Part shown: positions 1-11,465 of the stretch, in pieces
Position numbering within the stretch: position 1 is the stretch's first letter
Layout: every line of letters starts with the position of its first letter
Origin: Synaphobranchus kaupii
Taxonomy: Eukaryota > Chordata > Actinopteri > Anguilliformes > Synaphobranchidae
Length of the DNA stretch: 64,000 nucleotides
Direction: 5' to 3'
Assembly: GCA_029718625.1 (NCBI GenBank)
Contig: CM056385.1
Location: 27,788,960 to 27,852,959, forward strand
Translations under genes and position numbers: made by a program
Notes under the pieces: generated by a model
Told to the model about the DNA's origin: nothing
The model's input: only the letters and a program-made list of their open reading frames with translations
Database searches by the model: none

Positions 1-859
1 ACCCTCCATTAGTGCATTACTACAGACAGTATCACATACAACTATAATCAAATGAGTTTGTTTTAGTTAAAACAAATTGATTTGATTGCATAGAAGTATG
101 TAAGACTGTAAGTAGTAATACACTAATCTACACCAAATGTGGTGCATAAAAACAAAAAGAAAGCAAAACTCATACTTACACAGCTCCTCCGTCTGGGGAC
201 TTCCTGCTTCTCCTCCGCATGGTCAGCTCATCTGTTAGACGCCCACAGTGCTTCCCTGATGCATATGCCTTGGTGCTGGGTAGCGTACCTATGGATTGGA
301 TTTCAGGACACGGTACTGGTACACACACTGGGCTGAATGACAAATGTCTTGGGACTTAGGTCGAGCATATGAGCAACACAGAGCTCTTAGGACGGCACAG
401 ATTTCAGAGGTTTTGGGTCATGGATCCACCCAGGGCAGATTCCAGACGGTCTTAAGGCTTGTTGCAGCTGCTGGTCGCACTCTGAGGCCTTAAGACTTGT
501 ATCTGCCGTAAATTCTCGAGACCTGTAACGGGCCTAGTTCTTGACATGGATTCTGATACTACAATTCACAAGTGTTGAGATATGAACCAGGCCAAAGTCG
601 TGACAACGAGGCCCTGGGACCTGAGTATGAGACATAAAGTATACATACCACTGCACCTGGGACACCGGCACACTTCAGAAGGTACGCACTGGGTTTGCAC
701 ACAGATAAACCGGGGCCACAATTGCTTGCGGGGCTGCAGAAAAGCTGGAGTGAAAAAGAGAGGTTGAAACATGTTTAAAATCACCAATATCTGTTAGAAT
801 AAATTATGCGGGAAAACACATGAGAAGCTGTGACTTGGATTATTATTTCTTCATATATT

Positions 860-1259
860 TATAAATATGCACAGTGAAAATGGTGATGGTTAAATCCCCC
901 CATGAAGTTTAATTAGAGTTTGAAGTTGGCCATCTCATGTCCTTGTATATAACAGTACTACCACATTTTGACCACAAGATGGTGCCATTTTAACAAATAG
1001 TTGAAATGGCACCATCTTGTGGTCAAAATGTGGTAGTACTATATGTGATATACATCTCATATCCTTGTATTTCACACAGTACTACCACATTTTGACCACA
1101 AGATGGTGCCATTTCAACTATCTCTTAAAATGGCACCATCTTGTGGTCAAAATGTGGTAGTACTGTGTGAAATACAAGGATATGAGATGGCCAACTTCAA
1201 ACTCTAATTAAACTTCATGGGGGGGTTTTAACGTCACCATTTTCACTGTGCATATTTAT
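860..1259. mobile_element. Nested fold-back MITE inside the large repeat
   Basis: The outer arms (860-960 and 1160-1259) are near-perfect reverse complements, beginning ataaatatgcacagtg and ending cactgtgcatatttat. Inside are two further perfect hairpins in tandem, each built from the same arm, which reads agtactaccacattttgacc and continues into a short inverted stretch. Equivalent copies lie at about 6438-6833 and 10068-10461. The inverted large repeat keeps only one arm (16168-16305), so the doubled hairpin probably arose in the lineage of the tandem units. There is no coding capacity, and I could not establish a target-site duplication. Confidence 0.85.
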
Positions 1260-3047
1260 GAAAGGATGTGCAAACTTTCTATAGCCAGTATGTACTTACA
1301 TAGGACCACATGTACTTATAAATCTGAAATATTTTGACATCTGGAATAACACCTGATATGACAGAAAAATACAAAAATAAAACAGCCAAGGCAGAAAGCT
1401 AGCTATTGCTGCTGTTAACTAAAGTGGATCATCGTAAACTTGATTACTAACCTAGTTATATAAATCTGAGGGACAGTCATAAAAAGCAAACATATCTATC
1501 ATCATATTTAGTGAGCTAGACTGATAGTGGCTTATGAGAAAGAATGAATAAAGCATCTTGCTCCAGACAAGAAGTCCATGCAGTCGAGTCAAGGTAAATG
1601 TATTCATAGGTGTGGAAAAAACTCAACATCCATACCATTGTTACTGTAATTGTAAATTATGAGTGTTTAAATTGGAAGTTACGCAGTGTTGCATTTTACT
1701 AGTGAACTTACTCAAAATAATCCGATTTTTTTTTCTAGGTTTAAATAATTTGACAGATAACTAGCAACACGATACATGTATAATGGAGTATAATGTTACT
1801 TTGTAAATGGTAACCATATAAAAAGACTTTCGGTATATTTAGCAACGTGACAAGCCATACAACATTAGCTAACACATTAGCGGGGCGGGGGCGCGTCAAG
1901 TTGCATGCCTGCTTAAACGATCTTGCCAACATTAGCTGGCTTGTTTATTCAATGGTCCCTGTCTAGCTAGTGTTCTCTACAAAGCCAGCTAACTAGTTCA
2001 ATTTATCGATGCAAGCTTTGTTAAATATATGGATATATAATTAGGTATCACACGCGAAGCATACGAAGTGCTATTTTCAAAAGTTGGAGTTAGCTGGTAG
2101 ACATTACATAGTTAACTTTGTCTTGCTACAAAATAAGTAATTACCTTTCTGTAGCACTGTACGGTGGAAGAATGTTTACGAGTCGCAGATGTACACCACA
2201 TGGCCTTTCGTCAATGGTTTATTCGGGAAATGAAGTCAAAGGTCTCGTCAGCTTCAGTAATCGCGTCTTGTTATTGACAACATAGCTATCCCATAAGCGC
2301 TTTCAAAAAACATAAACATTGCGTCACGATTGATCAAACCATATTAACTGGAGTTTCATTTTGGCTGTGTCCGAATACGACCCCTACACACTTTTGGGTA
2401 CGCATATTTGAGTCCACTTCGTCAAAAAGCTTTTGAGTGTGCGATTTTTCTCACAAATGGGGGCACTTAAATTACCAAAACGAACCCCTTATTTCCGGGG
2501 TGTTGTTGAGGGAGTTCAGGAGCACACTCACCTGCAGAATTGTGCACTCATCCAACAATTTCAGCAAGTAAGGCGGAAGTAAAAACGTAATATACATAGA
2601 GCGTTTATTCGCATAACTATGGCAGAGATTCTGACTATGGTACAAGAGTGAGTCATATCCACAAAACTATATACTATATATCAGTTAATATTCCTGATAT
2701 TTAAGCAGTTGATTCCTATTCGATCGTATGTTGCTATCAGCTAATTTAATTTAGCAGCTTAGCAAGCAGTTCTGTAGGCTATCGTGCTGTGTGTGTTAAC
2801 GTTAATAAACTTTCAGCGCAAAACTGTGTTGTCCATATGACTTTGAATGTATGGTTTGAATGTTTGAAGGCAAAGATTGCAGTGAACAATGTTGGAAATT
2901 GAAATTGTGATTAGGCTACTTTTGAATAGGAGAGTGGGCTGTCCATTCTCCTTATTCATTTTTTATTCATGTTTATTCAGTCAGGGGGAAGCATAGAAGG
3001 TGACAGATAGAGATGTTACAGTGCAGAAAGTGTATTGGTGAACACCT

Positions 3048-3305
3048 CCCAGATAGCAAGCGAACGTTGAATCGACGTAGATTCAATGTGGAATTCCGAC
3101 GTTGATTCAACATCAATTTGCTCATCGAGATCACGTTGTCAGAATACCGACAAATATTGAATAATCAAGGTTAAATATTTACATGATATTTAAAAGTTTT
3201 AATGTTTGTTGCCATCACTGACTCACTCCATTAGCTTTCAACGTGATTTCGATGAGCAAATTGATGTTGAATCCACGTCGATTCAACGTTCGCTTGCTAT
3301 CTGGG
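3048..3305. mobile_element. MITE with cccagatagcaag ends
   Basis: A 258-bp element with terminal inverted repeats of about 60 bp, starting cccagatagcaagcgaacg and ending with its reverse complement. The arms include tttgctcatcgagatcacg-type sequence on both sides. It is non-coding. The same element lies in unit 2 at 8619-8876. The class is not certain; no clean target-site duplication is visible. Confidence 0.85.
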
Positions 3306-3423
3306 TAATTAAAGGGAGAAAGTTGCGCACCTCTACTGGGGAACGGGGATGAGTGCAGACACCAACCATACAGCATGGAGAGTGTATTCTTAATACCTGC
3401 ACCTTGCAGACAGATATGCAGTG

Positions 3424-3650
3424 CGGCAGTGTAGTATAATGGTTAAGGAACTGGCCTTGTAACCGAAAGGTTGCAGGTTCGATTCCCCGGTTGGACACTG
3501 CCGTTGTACCCTTGAGCAAGGTACTTAACCTGAATCGCTTCAGTATATATCCAGCTGTCTGAATGGATAATATGTAAAAAAATTAAGAAAAATAAAAAAT
3601 GTAAGTCACTCTGGATAAGAGCATCTGCTAAATGCCTATAATGTAATTAA
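3424..3650 (+). mobile_element. tRNA-derived SINE
   Basis: The head reads like a tRNA gene: an A-box-like tagtataatggttaagg near 3433 and a B box aggttcgattcccc near 3475. It is followed by a non-tRNA body (cttgagcaaggtacttaacc) and the fish SINE tail in which ctggataagagcatctgc precedes taaatgcc at about 3613. The 3' end is at the taatgtaatt near 3646. This class spreads through reverse transcription by a partner LINE. Copy 2 at 8995-9078 keeps only the head. Another insertion, reversed, is at 17860-18996. Confidence 0.85.
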
Positions 3651-4159
3651 GGGAGGTTGTAAATTAATGATGAATGGTCTCCTCCGCATTCATTAAAGAG
3701 TGATTTTGAATTAAAAAAATATTATGTTCAAACTTTATTTGCATAGCCACCAGAGCGTGTGAGCGGAGTTGAGCGAAACACTAGTTTTGAATCAAATTAT
3801 TTCAATAATCTGGACAGCTCATGCTATTTCTTCACCACAACAGGAAAAGATGATAGCCGATAGCCTAAACGAATGCGATTGTTACCAATATTCAACAAAG
3901 GGGTTAGTATCCACAAATTATGGAAAGTTTCTATTTTAGATTTATATAACAAGGAATGCAACAAAAATACTCAAATGTGTGTGTAATGCACACGTTGCCT
4001 AAAGAAAAATTGTGATTGAAATTGTGATTACTATGCTATAGGAAATTTCATACATAGGTTAGTTTGTGCATTGTTAATTGGAAACGCGAACACAGAAAGG
4101 TTTGCTGTCGGTTACTGCATCCGAATGCAGCTCGTTTTCGTTCGTTTTCCAACCGTGTT

Positions 4160-4179
4160 GGGGGGGGGGGGGGGGGGGG
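4160..4179 (+). repeat. Poly-G run of 20
   Basis: Twenty consecutive G within a segment that, in reverse orientation, matches 19900-20000. The match includes the motif atctggcagccctga, found at both ends of the MITE at 19924-20101. The run could form G-quadruplex structures and is a likely place for sequencing error. Confidence 0.8.
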
Positions 4180-4454
4180 ATTCCCGAAAATCCCCCGTTT
4201 GGGGGAATTATTAAATAATTTTTTTCTGAAATCTGGCAGCCCTGAAAATGTATCCTTCAAAGTCCCCCATTAAATGAAACAAAAGTTTTCACAAAGTAGC
4301 TTACATATGTTATGCTGTTGGTTTATAATTTGCCTCCTTGTCTACTTTGTGTTCATTATGTTCATATGGTTAGCTAACATGCATACACATTCTCATTAAA
4401 TATTTCAGATTACCCACAGTGCAGTTTGTGTGTTATAAAATGAAGAGACATTTT

Positions 4455-4640
4455 ATCAGCAGCCATACCACCATGCAATCTGCTCCTGCTGAATGGCAAA
4501 AGCTAAGCAGGTGTGGGCTTGGTTAGTACTCAGATGGGAGACCTAAGTTGTGGCTGGAAGTGATGTTGGTGGGCCAGTAGAGGGCAATCCTCTCTTTAGT
4601 CAAATCTTCCCTTTGGTCAAATATGCCCCAATAGAGTGAT
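4455..4640 (+). mobile_element. 5S rRNA-derived SINE, truncated
   Basis: The segment carries clear 5S rRNA landmarks in order: gccataccacca, aagctaagcagg, tggttagtact and gatgggagacc. Sequence between them has drifted, and the 5S 3' end has been replaced, so this is not a working 5S gene. It resembles fish SINE3-type elements, in which a 5S head is joined to a LINE-like tail. The full-length relative, in reverse, is at 19262-19722. Here the tail stops near 4640, where tRNA-like modules begin. Confidence 0.82.
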
Positions 4641-4654
4641 CACCCTCAAACACA

Positions 4655-4870
4655 TCAAGGCCACTGTGGCATAACGGTAGAGTCTTGGACTCTGGAAGGT
4701 GAGCTTGAGGGTTCAAACCTCATTCTTTATCTTTATTCCTCATATTTTTATGATCTCAGCTTCTTCACTCCACTTCAGAGCTCACAAAACAGCTAAGGAT
4801 ACTTTGGCACAACGGTATTGTCTTTGTCTGTGGACACAGCACTTCAGGGTTCAAACCTCACTCTTCACCT
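4655..4870 (+). repeat. Two tRNA-like modules in tandem
   Basis: Two diverged copies of a ~139-bp unit. Each starts with a tRNA-like A-box region (tggcataacggtagag near 4668; tggcacaacggtattgtc near 4806). Each has a B-box-like agggttcaaacctc (near 4709 and 4848) about 40 bases later, then a pyrimidine-rich spacer. The acceptor-stem halves do not pair well and I would not call them tRNA genes. They look like pol III promoter-bearing, tRNA-derived repeat modules. Confidence 0.55.
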
Positions 4871-5097
4871 ACATTTCTGTGGTCTCATTTTCTGTCCAAG
4901 ATTGTGGCGAGAATTCAATTAAATTCAATAAACTTTAATTGTCCCCGTAGGGCAATTGAAATGGCAGCAAAAGCACATAGGTACATAAAGGTATAAAAAA
5001 CAACAGAAGGGACAGGCTTTTTGAATGTTCTTTCTCCTCTCTTTTTGCATCTTCATGAATTCACTGCAGGAAAACCCAACAAAGAAGTGCAAGTTAC

Positions 5098-5170
5098 AGT
5101 GGCTCAAAGGAATGGTTCTGGTTTAGCAACGCCAAGGACGGGGGTTCAATCCCCATTCAGGTTTGCACAA
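5098..5170 (+). repeat. tRNA-like module
   Basis: The segment opens agtggctcaaaggaatggtt and has a B box gggttcaatcccc near 5145, with tRNA-like spacing. The inverted large repeat has the same module in reverse near 17665-17740, so it is ancestral to both. It is probably tRNA-derived, not a functional tRNA, since the stems are poor. Confidence 0.5.
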
Positions 5171-5235
5171 CTTTTGTCCATTGTACCATTGTACCATTGT
5201 GCCATTTAAGTTTGTAGAAAAACAAAACACAAATG

Positions 5236-5316
5236 CAAAGGACTCCGTGGCGTAGGAGGTTGGACCGCACTTCACGTGGGTCGATGTTGCCGGTTCGATT
5301 CCCCGAGTGCCACACC
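5236..5316 (+). repeat. tRNA-like module
   Basis: An A-box-like tccgtggcgtaggaggttgg is followed by a B box cggttcgattcccc at about 5292, spaced as in a tRNA with a long variable region. The inverted copy at about 17520-17590 has the B box mutated, so there is no sign of selection for tRNA function. No CCA or clean acceptor stem was found. Confidence 0.55.
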
Positions 5317-5324
5317 TGAGCAAT

Positions 5325-5445
5325 GTTGGTGGTCCCCAATGGTGGGGGAGTGGTATGGATGCGGTGGTCCCCAAGGGTGGGGGAGTGGTATGGATGCGGT
5401 GGTCCCCAAGGGTGGGGGAGTTGTATGAATGGGGTATGAATGGGG
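5325..5445 (+). repeat. 35-bp minisatellite
   Basis: Three to four copies of a unit containing ggtggtccccaagggtgggg followed by gagtggtatggatgc. It is translated in several reverse frames as Pro/His-rich open frames (5123-5629), which are repeat artefacts. A related array in reverse is at about 17390-17505. Confidence 0.8.
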
Positions 5446-8400
5446 TGTGAATGAAGGGGAAGTGGCGGTTGTGGCCCCCCCTGAAAGTTGGAAGCAAAAC
5501 ACAAGGGGTTATGCAACTTTTTTGGAACACAAACTTTTTGGCTGTAAGGCGAAAAAGTTGAGAATTCGGCCAGGCCCCACCCTCCATTAGTGCATTACTA
5601 CAGACAGTATCACATACAACTATAATCAAATGAGTTTGTTTTAGTTAAAACAAATTGATTTGATTGCATAGAAGTATGTAAGACTGTAAGTAGTAATACA
5701 CTAATCTACACCAAATGTGGTGCATAAAAACAAAAAGAAAGCAAAACTCATACTTACACAGCTCCTCCGTCTGGGGACTTCCTGCTTCTCCTCCGCATGG
5801 TCAGCTCATCTGTTAGACGCCCACAGTGCTTCCCTGATGCATATGCCTTGGTGCTGGGTAGCGTACCTATGGATTGGATTTCAGGACACGGTACTGGTAC
5901 ACACACTGGGCTGAATGACAAATGTCTTGGGACTTAGGTCGAGCATATGAGCAACACAGAGCTCTTAGGACGGCACAGATTTCAGAGGTTTTGGGTCATG
6001 GATCCACCCAGGGCAGATTCCAGACGGTCTTAAGGCTTGTTGCAGCTGCTGGTCGCACTCTGAGGCCTTAAGACTTGTATCTGCCGTAAATTCTCGAGAC
6101 CTGTAACGGGCCTAGTTCTTGACATGGATTCTGATACTACAATTCACAAGTGTTGAGATATGAACCAGGCCAAAGTCGTGACAACGAGGCCCTGGGACCT
6201 GAGTATGAGACATAAAGTATACATACCACTGCACCTGGGACACCGGCACACTTCAGAACGTACGCACTGGGTTTGCACACAGATAAACCGGGGCCACAAT
6301 TGCTTGCGGGGCTGCAGAAAAGCTGGAGTGAAAAAGAGAGGTTGAAACATGTTTAAAATCACCAATATCTGTTAGAATAAATTATGCGGGAAAACACATG
6401 AGAAGCTGTGACTTGGATTATTATTTCTTCATATATTTATAAATATGCACAGTGAAAATGGTGATGGTTAAATCCCCCCATGAAGTTTAATTAGAGTTTG
6501 AAGTTGGCCATCTCATGTCCTTGTATATAACAGTACTACCACATTTTGACCACAAGATGGTGCCATTTTAACAAATAGTTGAAATGGCACCATCTTGTGG
6601 TCAAAATGTGGTAGTACTATATGTGATATACATCTCATATCCTTGTATTTCACACAGTACTACCACATTTTGACCACAAGATGGTGCCATTTCAACTATC
6701 TCTTAAAATGGCACCATCTTGTGGTCAAAATGTGGTAGTACTGTTATATACAAGGATATGAGATGGCCAACTTCAAACTCTAATTAAACTTCATGGGGGG
6801 GTTTTAACGTCACCATTTTCACTGTGCATATTTATGAAAGGATGTGCAAACTTTCTATAGCCAGTATGTACTTACATAGGACCACATGTACTTATAAATC
6901 TGAAATATTTTGACATCTGGAATAACACCTGATATGACAGAAAAATACAAAAATAAAACAGCCAAGGCAGAAAGCTAGCTATTGCTGCTGTTAACTAAAG
7001 TGGATCATCGTAAACTTGATTACTAACCTAGTTATATAAATCTGAGGGACAGTCATAAAAAGCAAACATATCTATCATCATATTTAGTGAGCTAGACTGA
7101 TAGTGGCTTATGAGAAAGAATGAATAAAGCATCTTGCTCCAGACAAGAAGTCCATGCAGTCGAGTCAAGGTAAATGTATTCATAGGTGTGGAAAAAACTC
7201 AACATCCATACCATTGTTACTGTAATTGTAAATTATGAGTGTTTAAATTGGAAGTTACGCAGTGTTGCATTTTACTAGTGAACTTACTCAAAATAATCCG
7301 ATTTTTTTTTCTAGGTTTAAATAATTTGACAGATAACTAGCAACACGATACATGTATAATGGAGTATAATGTTACTTTGTAAATGGTAACCATATAAAAA
7401 GACTTTCGGTATATTTAGCAACGTGACAAGCCATACAACATTAGCTAACACATTAGCGGGGCGGGGGCGCGTCAAGTTGCATGCCTGCTTAAACGATCTT
7501 GCCAACATTAGCTGGCTTGTTTATTCAATGGTCCCTGTCTAGCTAGTGTTCTCTACAAAGCCAGCTAACTAGTTCAATTTATCGATGCAAGCTTTGTTAA
7601 ATATATGGATATATAATTAGGTATCACACGCGAAGTATACGAAGTGCTATTTTCAAAAGTTGGAGTTAGCTGGTAGACATTACGTAGTTAACTTTGTCTT
7701 GCTACAAAATAAGTAATTACCTTTCTGTAGCACTGTACGGTGGAAGAATGTTTACGAGTCGCAGATGTACACCACATGGCCTTTCGTCAATGGTTTATTC
7801 GGGAAATGAAGTCAAAGGTCTCGTCAGCTTCAGTAATCGCGTCTTGTTATTGACAACATAGCTATCCCATAAGCGCTTTCAAAAAACATAAACATTGCGT
7901 CACGGTCGATCAAACCATATTAACTGGAGTTTCATTTTGGCTGTGTCCGAATACGACCCCTACACACTTTTGGGTACGCATATTTGAGTCCACTTCGTCA
8001 AAAAGCTTTTGAGTGTGCGATTTTTCTCACAAATGGGGGCACTTAAATTACCAAAACGAACCCCTTATTTCCGGGGTGTTGTTGAGGGAGTTCAGGAGCA
8101 CACTCACCTGCAGAATTGTGCACTCATCCAACAATTTCAGCAAGTAAGGCGGAAGTAAAAACGTAATATACATAGAGCGTTTATTCGCATAACTATGGCA
8201 GAGATTCTGACTATGGTACAAGAGTGAGTCATATCCACAAAACTATATACTATATATCAGTTAATATTCCTGATATTTAAGCAGTTGATTCCTATTCGAT
8301 CGTATGTTGCTATCAGCTAATTTAGCAGCTTAGCAAGCAGTTCTGTAGGCTATCGTGCTGTGTGTGTTAACGTTAATAAACTTTCAGCGCAAAACTGTGT

Positions 8401-8618
8401 TGTCCATATGACTTTGAATGTATGGTTTGAATGTTTGAAGGCAAAGATTGCAGTGAACAATGTTGGAAATTGAAATTGTGATTAGGCTACTTTTGAATAG
8501 GAGAGTGGGCTGTCCATTCTCCTTATTAATTTTTTATTCATGTTTATTCAGTCAGGGGGAAGCATAGAAGGTGACAGATAGAGATGTTACAGTGCAGAAA
8601 GTGTATTGGTGAACACCT

Positions 8619-8876
8619 CCCAGATAGCAAGCGAACGTTGAATCGACGTAGATTCAATGTGGAATTCCGACGTTGATTCAACATCAATTTGCTCATCGAG
8701 ATCACGTTGTCAGAATACCGACAAATATTGAATAATCAAGGTTAAATATTTACATGATATTTAAAAGTTTTAATGTTTGTTGCCATCACTGACTCACTCC
8801 ATTAGCTTTCAACGTGATTTCGATGAGCAAATTGATGTTGAATCCACGTCGATTCAACGTTCGCTTGCTATCTGGG
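8619..8876. mobile_element. MITE with cccagatagcaag ends, unit 2 copy
   Basis: This is the copy of the 3048-3305 element carried in repeat unit 2, same length and arms. It arrived by duplication of the unit, not by a new insertion, because the flanks are also identical. Confidence 0.85.
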
Positions 8877-8994
8877 TAATTAAAGGGAGAAAGTTGCGCA
8901 CCTCTACTGGGGAACGGGGATGAGTGCAGACACCAACCATACAGCATGGAGAGTGTATTCTTAATACCTGCACCTTGCAGACAGATATGCAGTG

Positions 8995-9078
8995 CGGCAG
9001 TGTAGTATAATGGTTAAGGAACTGGCCTTGTAACCGAAAGGTTGCAGGTTCGATTCCCCGGTTGGACACTGCCGTTGT
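8995..9078 (+). mobile_element. tRNA-derived SINE head, truncated
   Basis: The head of the SINE seen in unit 1, identical through the A and B boxes, then cut by the 1.94-kb deletion of unit 2. The body and tail are gone. Confidence 0.8.
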
Positions 9079-9208
9079 GAATGAAGGGGAAGTGGCGGTT
9101 GTGGCCCCCCCTGAAAGTTGGAAGCAAAACACAGGGGGTTATGCAACTTTTTTGGAACACAAACTTTTTGGCTGTAAGGCGAAAAAGTTGAGAATTCGGC
9201 CAGGCCCC

Positions 9209-11465
9209 ACCCTCCATTAGTGCATTACTACAGACAGTATCACATACAACTATAATCAAATGAGTTTGTTTTAGTTAAAACAAATTGATTTGATTGCATA
9301 GAAGTATGTAAGACTGTAAGTAGTAATACACTAATCTACACCAAATGTGGTGCATAAAAACAAAAAGAAAGCAAAACTCATACTTACACAGCTCCTCCGT
9401 CTGGGGACTTCCTGCTTCTCCTCCGCATGGTCAGCTCATCTGTTAGACGCCCACAGTGCTTCCCTGATGCATATGCCTTGGTGCTGGGTAGCGTACCTAT
9501 GGATTGGATTTCAGGACACGGTACTGGTACACACACTGGGCTGAATGACAAATGTCTTGGGACTTAGGTCGAGCATATGAGCAACACAGAGCTCTTAGGA
9601 CGGCACAGATTTCAGAGGTTTTGGGTCATGGATCCACCCAGGGCAGATTCCAGACGGTCTTAAGGCTTGTTGCAGCTGCTGGTCGCACTCTGAGGCCTTA
9701 AGACTTGTATCTGCCGTAAATTCTCGAGACCTGTAACGGGCCTAGTTCTTGACATGGATTCTGATACTACAATTCACAAGTGTTGAGATATGAACCAGGC
9801 CAAAGTCGTGACAACGAGGCCCTGGGACCTGAGTATGAGACATAAAGTATACATACCACTGCACCTGGGACACCGGCACACTTCAGAACGTACGCACTGG
9901 GTTTGCACACAGATAAACCGGGGCCACAATTGCTTGCGGGGCTGCAGAAAAGCTGGAGTGAAAAAGAAAGGTTGAAACATGTTTAAAATCACCAATATCT
10001 GTTAGAATAAATTATGCGGGAAAACACATGAGAAGCTGTGACTTGGATTATTATTTCTTCATATATTTATAAATATGCACAGTGAAAATGGTGATGGTTA
10101 AATCCCCCCATGAAGTTTAATTAGAGTTTGAAGTTGGCCATCTCATGTCCTTGTATATAACAGTACTACCACATTTTGACCTCAAGATGGTGCCATTTTA
10201 ACAAATAGTTGAAATGGCACCATCTTGTGGTCAAAATGTGGTAGTACTATATGTGATATACATCTCATATCCTTGTATTTCACACAGTACTACCACATTT
10301 TGACCACAAGATGGTGCCATTTCAACTATCTCTTAAAATGGCACCATCTTGTGGTCAAAATGTGGTAGTACTGTTATATACAAGGATATGAGATGGCCAA
10401 CTTCAAACTCTAATTAAACTTCATGGGGGGGTTTTAACGTCACCATTTTCACTGTGCATATTTATGAAAGGATGTGCAAACTTTCTATAGCCACTATAGT
10501 ACTTACATAGGACCACATGTACTTATAAATCTGAAATATTTTGACATCTGGAATAACACCTGATATGACAGAAAAATACAAAAAGAAAACAGCCAAGGCA
10601 GAAAGCTAGCTATTGCTGCTGTTAACTAAAGTGGATCATCGTAAACTTGATTACTAACCTAGTTATATAAATCTGAGGGACAGTCATAAAAAGCAAACAT
10701 ATCTATCATCATATTTAGTGAGCTAGACTGATAGTGGCTTATGAGAAAGAATGAATAAAGCATCTTGCTCCAGACAAGAAGTCCATGCAGTCGAGTCAAG
10801 GTAAATGTATTCATAGGTGTGGAAAAAACTCAACATCCATACCATTGTTACTGTAATTGTAAATTATGAGTGTTTAAATTGGAAGTTACGCAGTGTTGCA
10901 TTTTACTAGTGAACTTACTCAAAATAATCCGATTTTTTTTTCTAGGTTTAAATAATTTGACAGATAACTAGCAACACGATACATGTATAATGGAGTATAA
11001 TGTTACTTTGTAAATGGTAACCATATAAAAAGACTTTCGGTATATTTAGCAACGACAAGCCATAAAACATTAGCTAACACATTAGCGGGGCGGGGGCGCG
11101 TCAAGTTGCATGCCTGCTTAAACGATCTTGCCAACATTAGCTGGCTTGTTCATTCAGTGGTCCCTGTCTAGCTAGTGTTCTCTACAAAGCCAGCTAACTA
11201 GTTCAATTTATCGATGCAAGCTTTGTTAAATATATGGATAGCCTATATAATTAGGTATCACACGCGAAGCATACGAAGTGCTATTTTCAAAAGTTGGAGT
11301 TAGCTGGTAGACATTACATAGTTAACTTTGTCTTGCTACAAAATAAGTAATTCCCTTTCTGTAGCACTGTACCGGTGGAAGAATGTTTACTTATTCGGGA
11401 AATGAAGTCAAAGGTCTCGTCGGCTTCAGTAATCGCGTCTTGTTATTGACAACATAGCTATCCCA
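9209..11465 (+). repeat. Large tandem repeat, unit 3 (partial)
   Basis: Third copy, collinear with unit 1 positions 1 to about 2292. It ends abruptly at 11465 in the middle of a shared sentence (tagctatccca), after which unrelated sequence starts. Near 11390 it lacks about 39 bp present in units 1 and 2. It carries more point differences than units 1 and 2 show between each other in the same stretch. Confidence 0.9.

Larger units (their letters stand above)
1..5578 (+). repeat. Large tandem repeat, unit 1
   Basis: First visible copy of a long head-to-tail repeat. Position 1 aligns with 5579 and with 9209, and long stretches are identical base for base with only scattered differences. The unit is composite. 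It holds a nested fold-back MITE (860-1259), a MITE with cccagatagc ends (3048-3305), a tRNA-derived SINE (3424-3650), a 5S-rRNA-derived segment (4455-4640) and several tRNA-like modules (4655-5316). Short open frames such as 139-336 recur in every copy, but they match nothing I recognise and probably recur only because the DNA is duplicated. The window begins inside the array, so the true unit boundary is arbitrary and more copies probably lie to the left. It may be a segmental duplication or a very large satellite; an assembly artefact is also possible. Confidence 0.93.
5579..9208 (+). repeat. Large tandem repeat, unit 2 (internally deleted)
   Basis: Second copy, nearly identical to unit 1 up to the SINE head. 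At 9075-9080 the sequence jumps from the SINE (equivalent of 3507) straight to the equivalent of 5449, so about 1.94 kb is missing, including the 5S-like and all tRNA-like modules. The junction has about 3 bp of shared sequence (tgt), as expected of end joining or replication slippage. Small indels also separate it from unit 1: 5 bp near 8318 and 2 bp in the fold-back near 6742. Confidence 0.92.

Noticed and set aside
566..787. Cys-containing minus-strand frame with CRCPRC, conserved in all tandem copies, considered as a transposon zinc-finger domain
   Set aside because: Conservation is explained by recent duplication. No convincing continuation or catalytic motif in the neighbouring sequence; resemblance too weak.
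4455..4640. Functional 5S rRNA gene
   Set aside because: Only scattered 5S blocks remain and the 3' end is replaced by SINE sequence.
4655..5316. Functional tRNA genes
   Set aside because: A and B boxes are recognisable but acceptor and anticodon stems pair poorly, and the older inverted copy has mutated boxes.
5123..5629. 168-codon minus-strand open frame with HPYHSPTLGDH-like repeats, also seen at 17204-17677
   Set aside because: Repeat structure comes from the 35-bp minisatellite. Open in three reverse frames at once and recurrent only because the DNA is duplicated.
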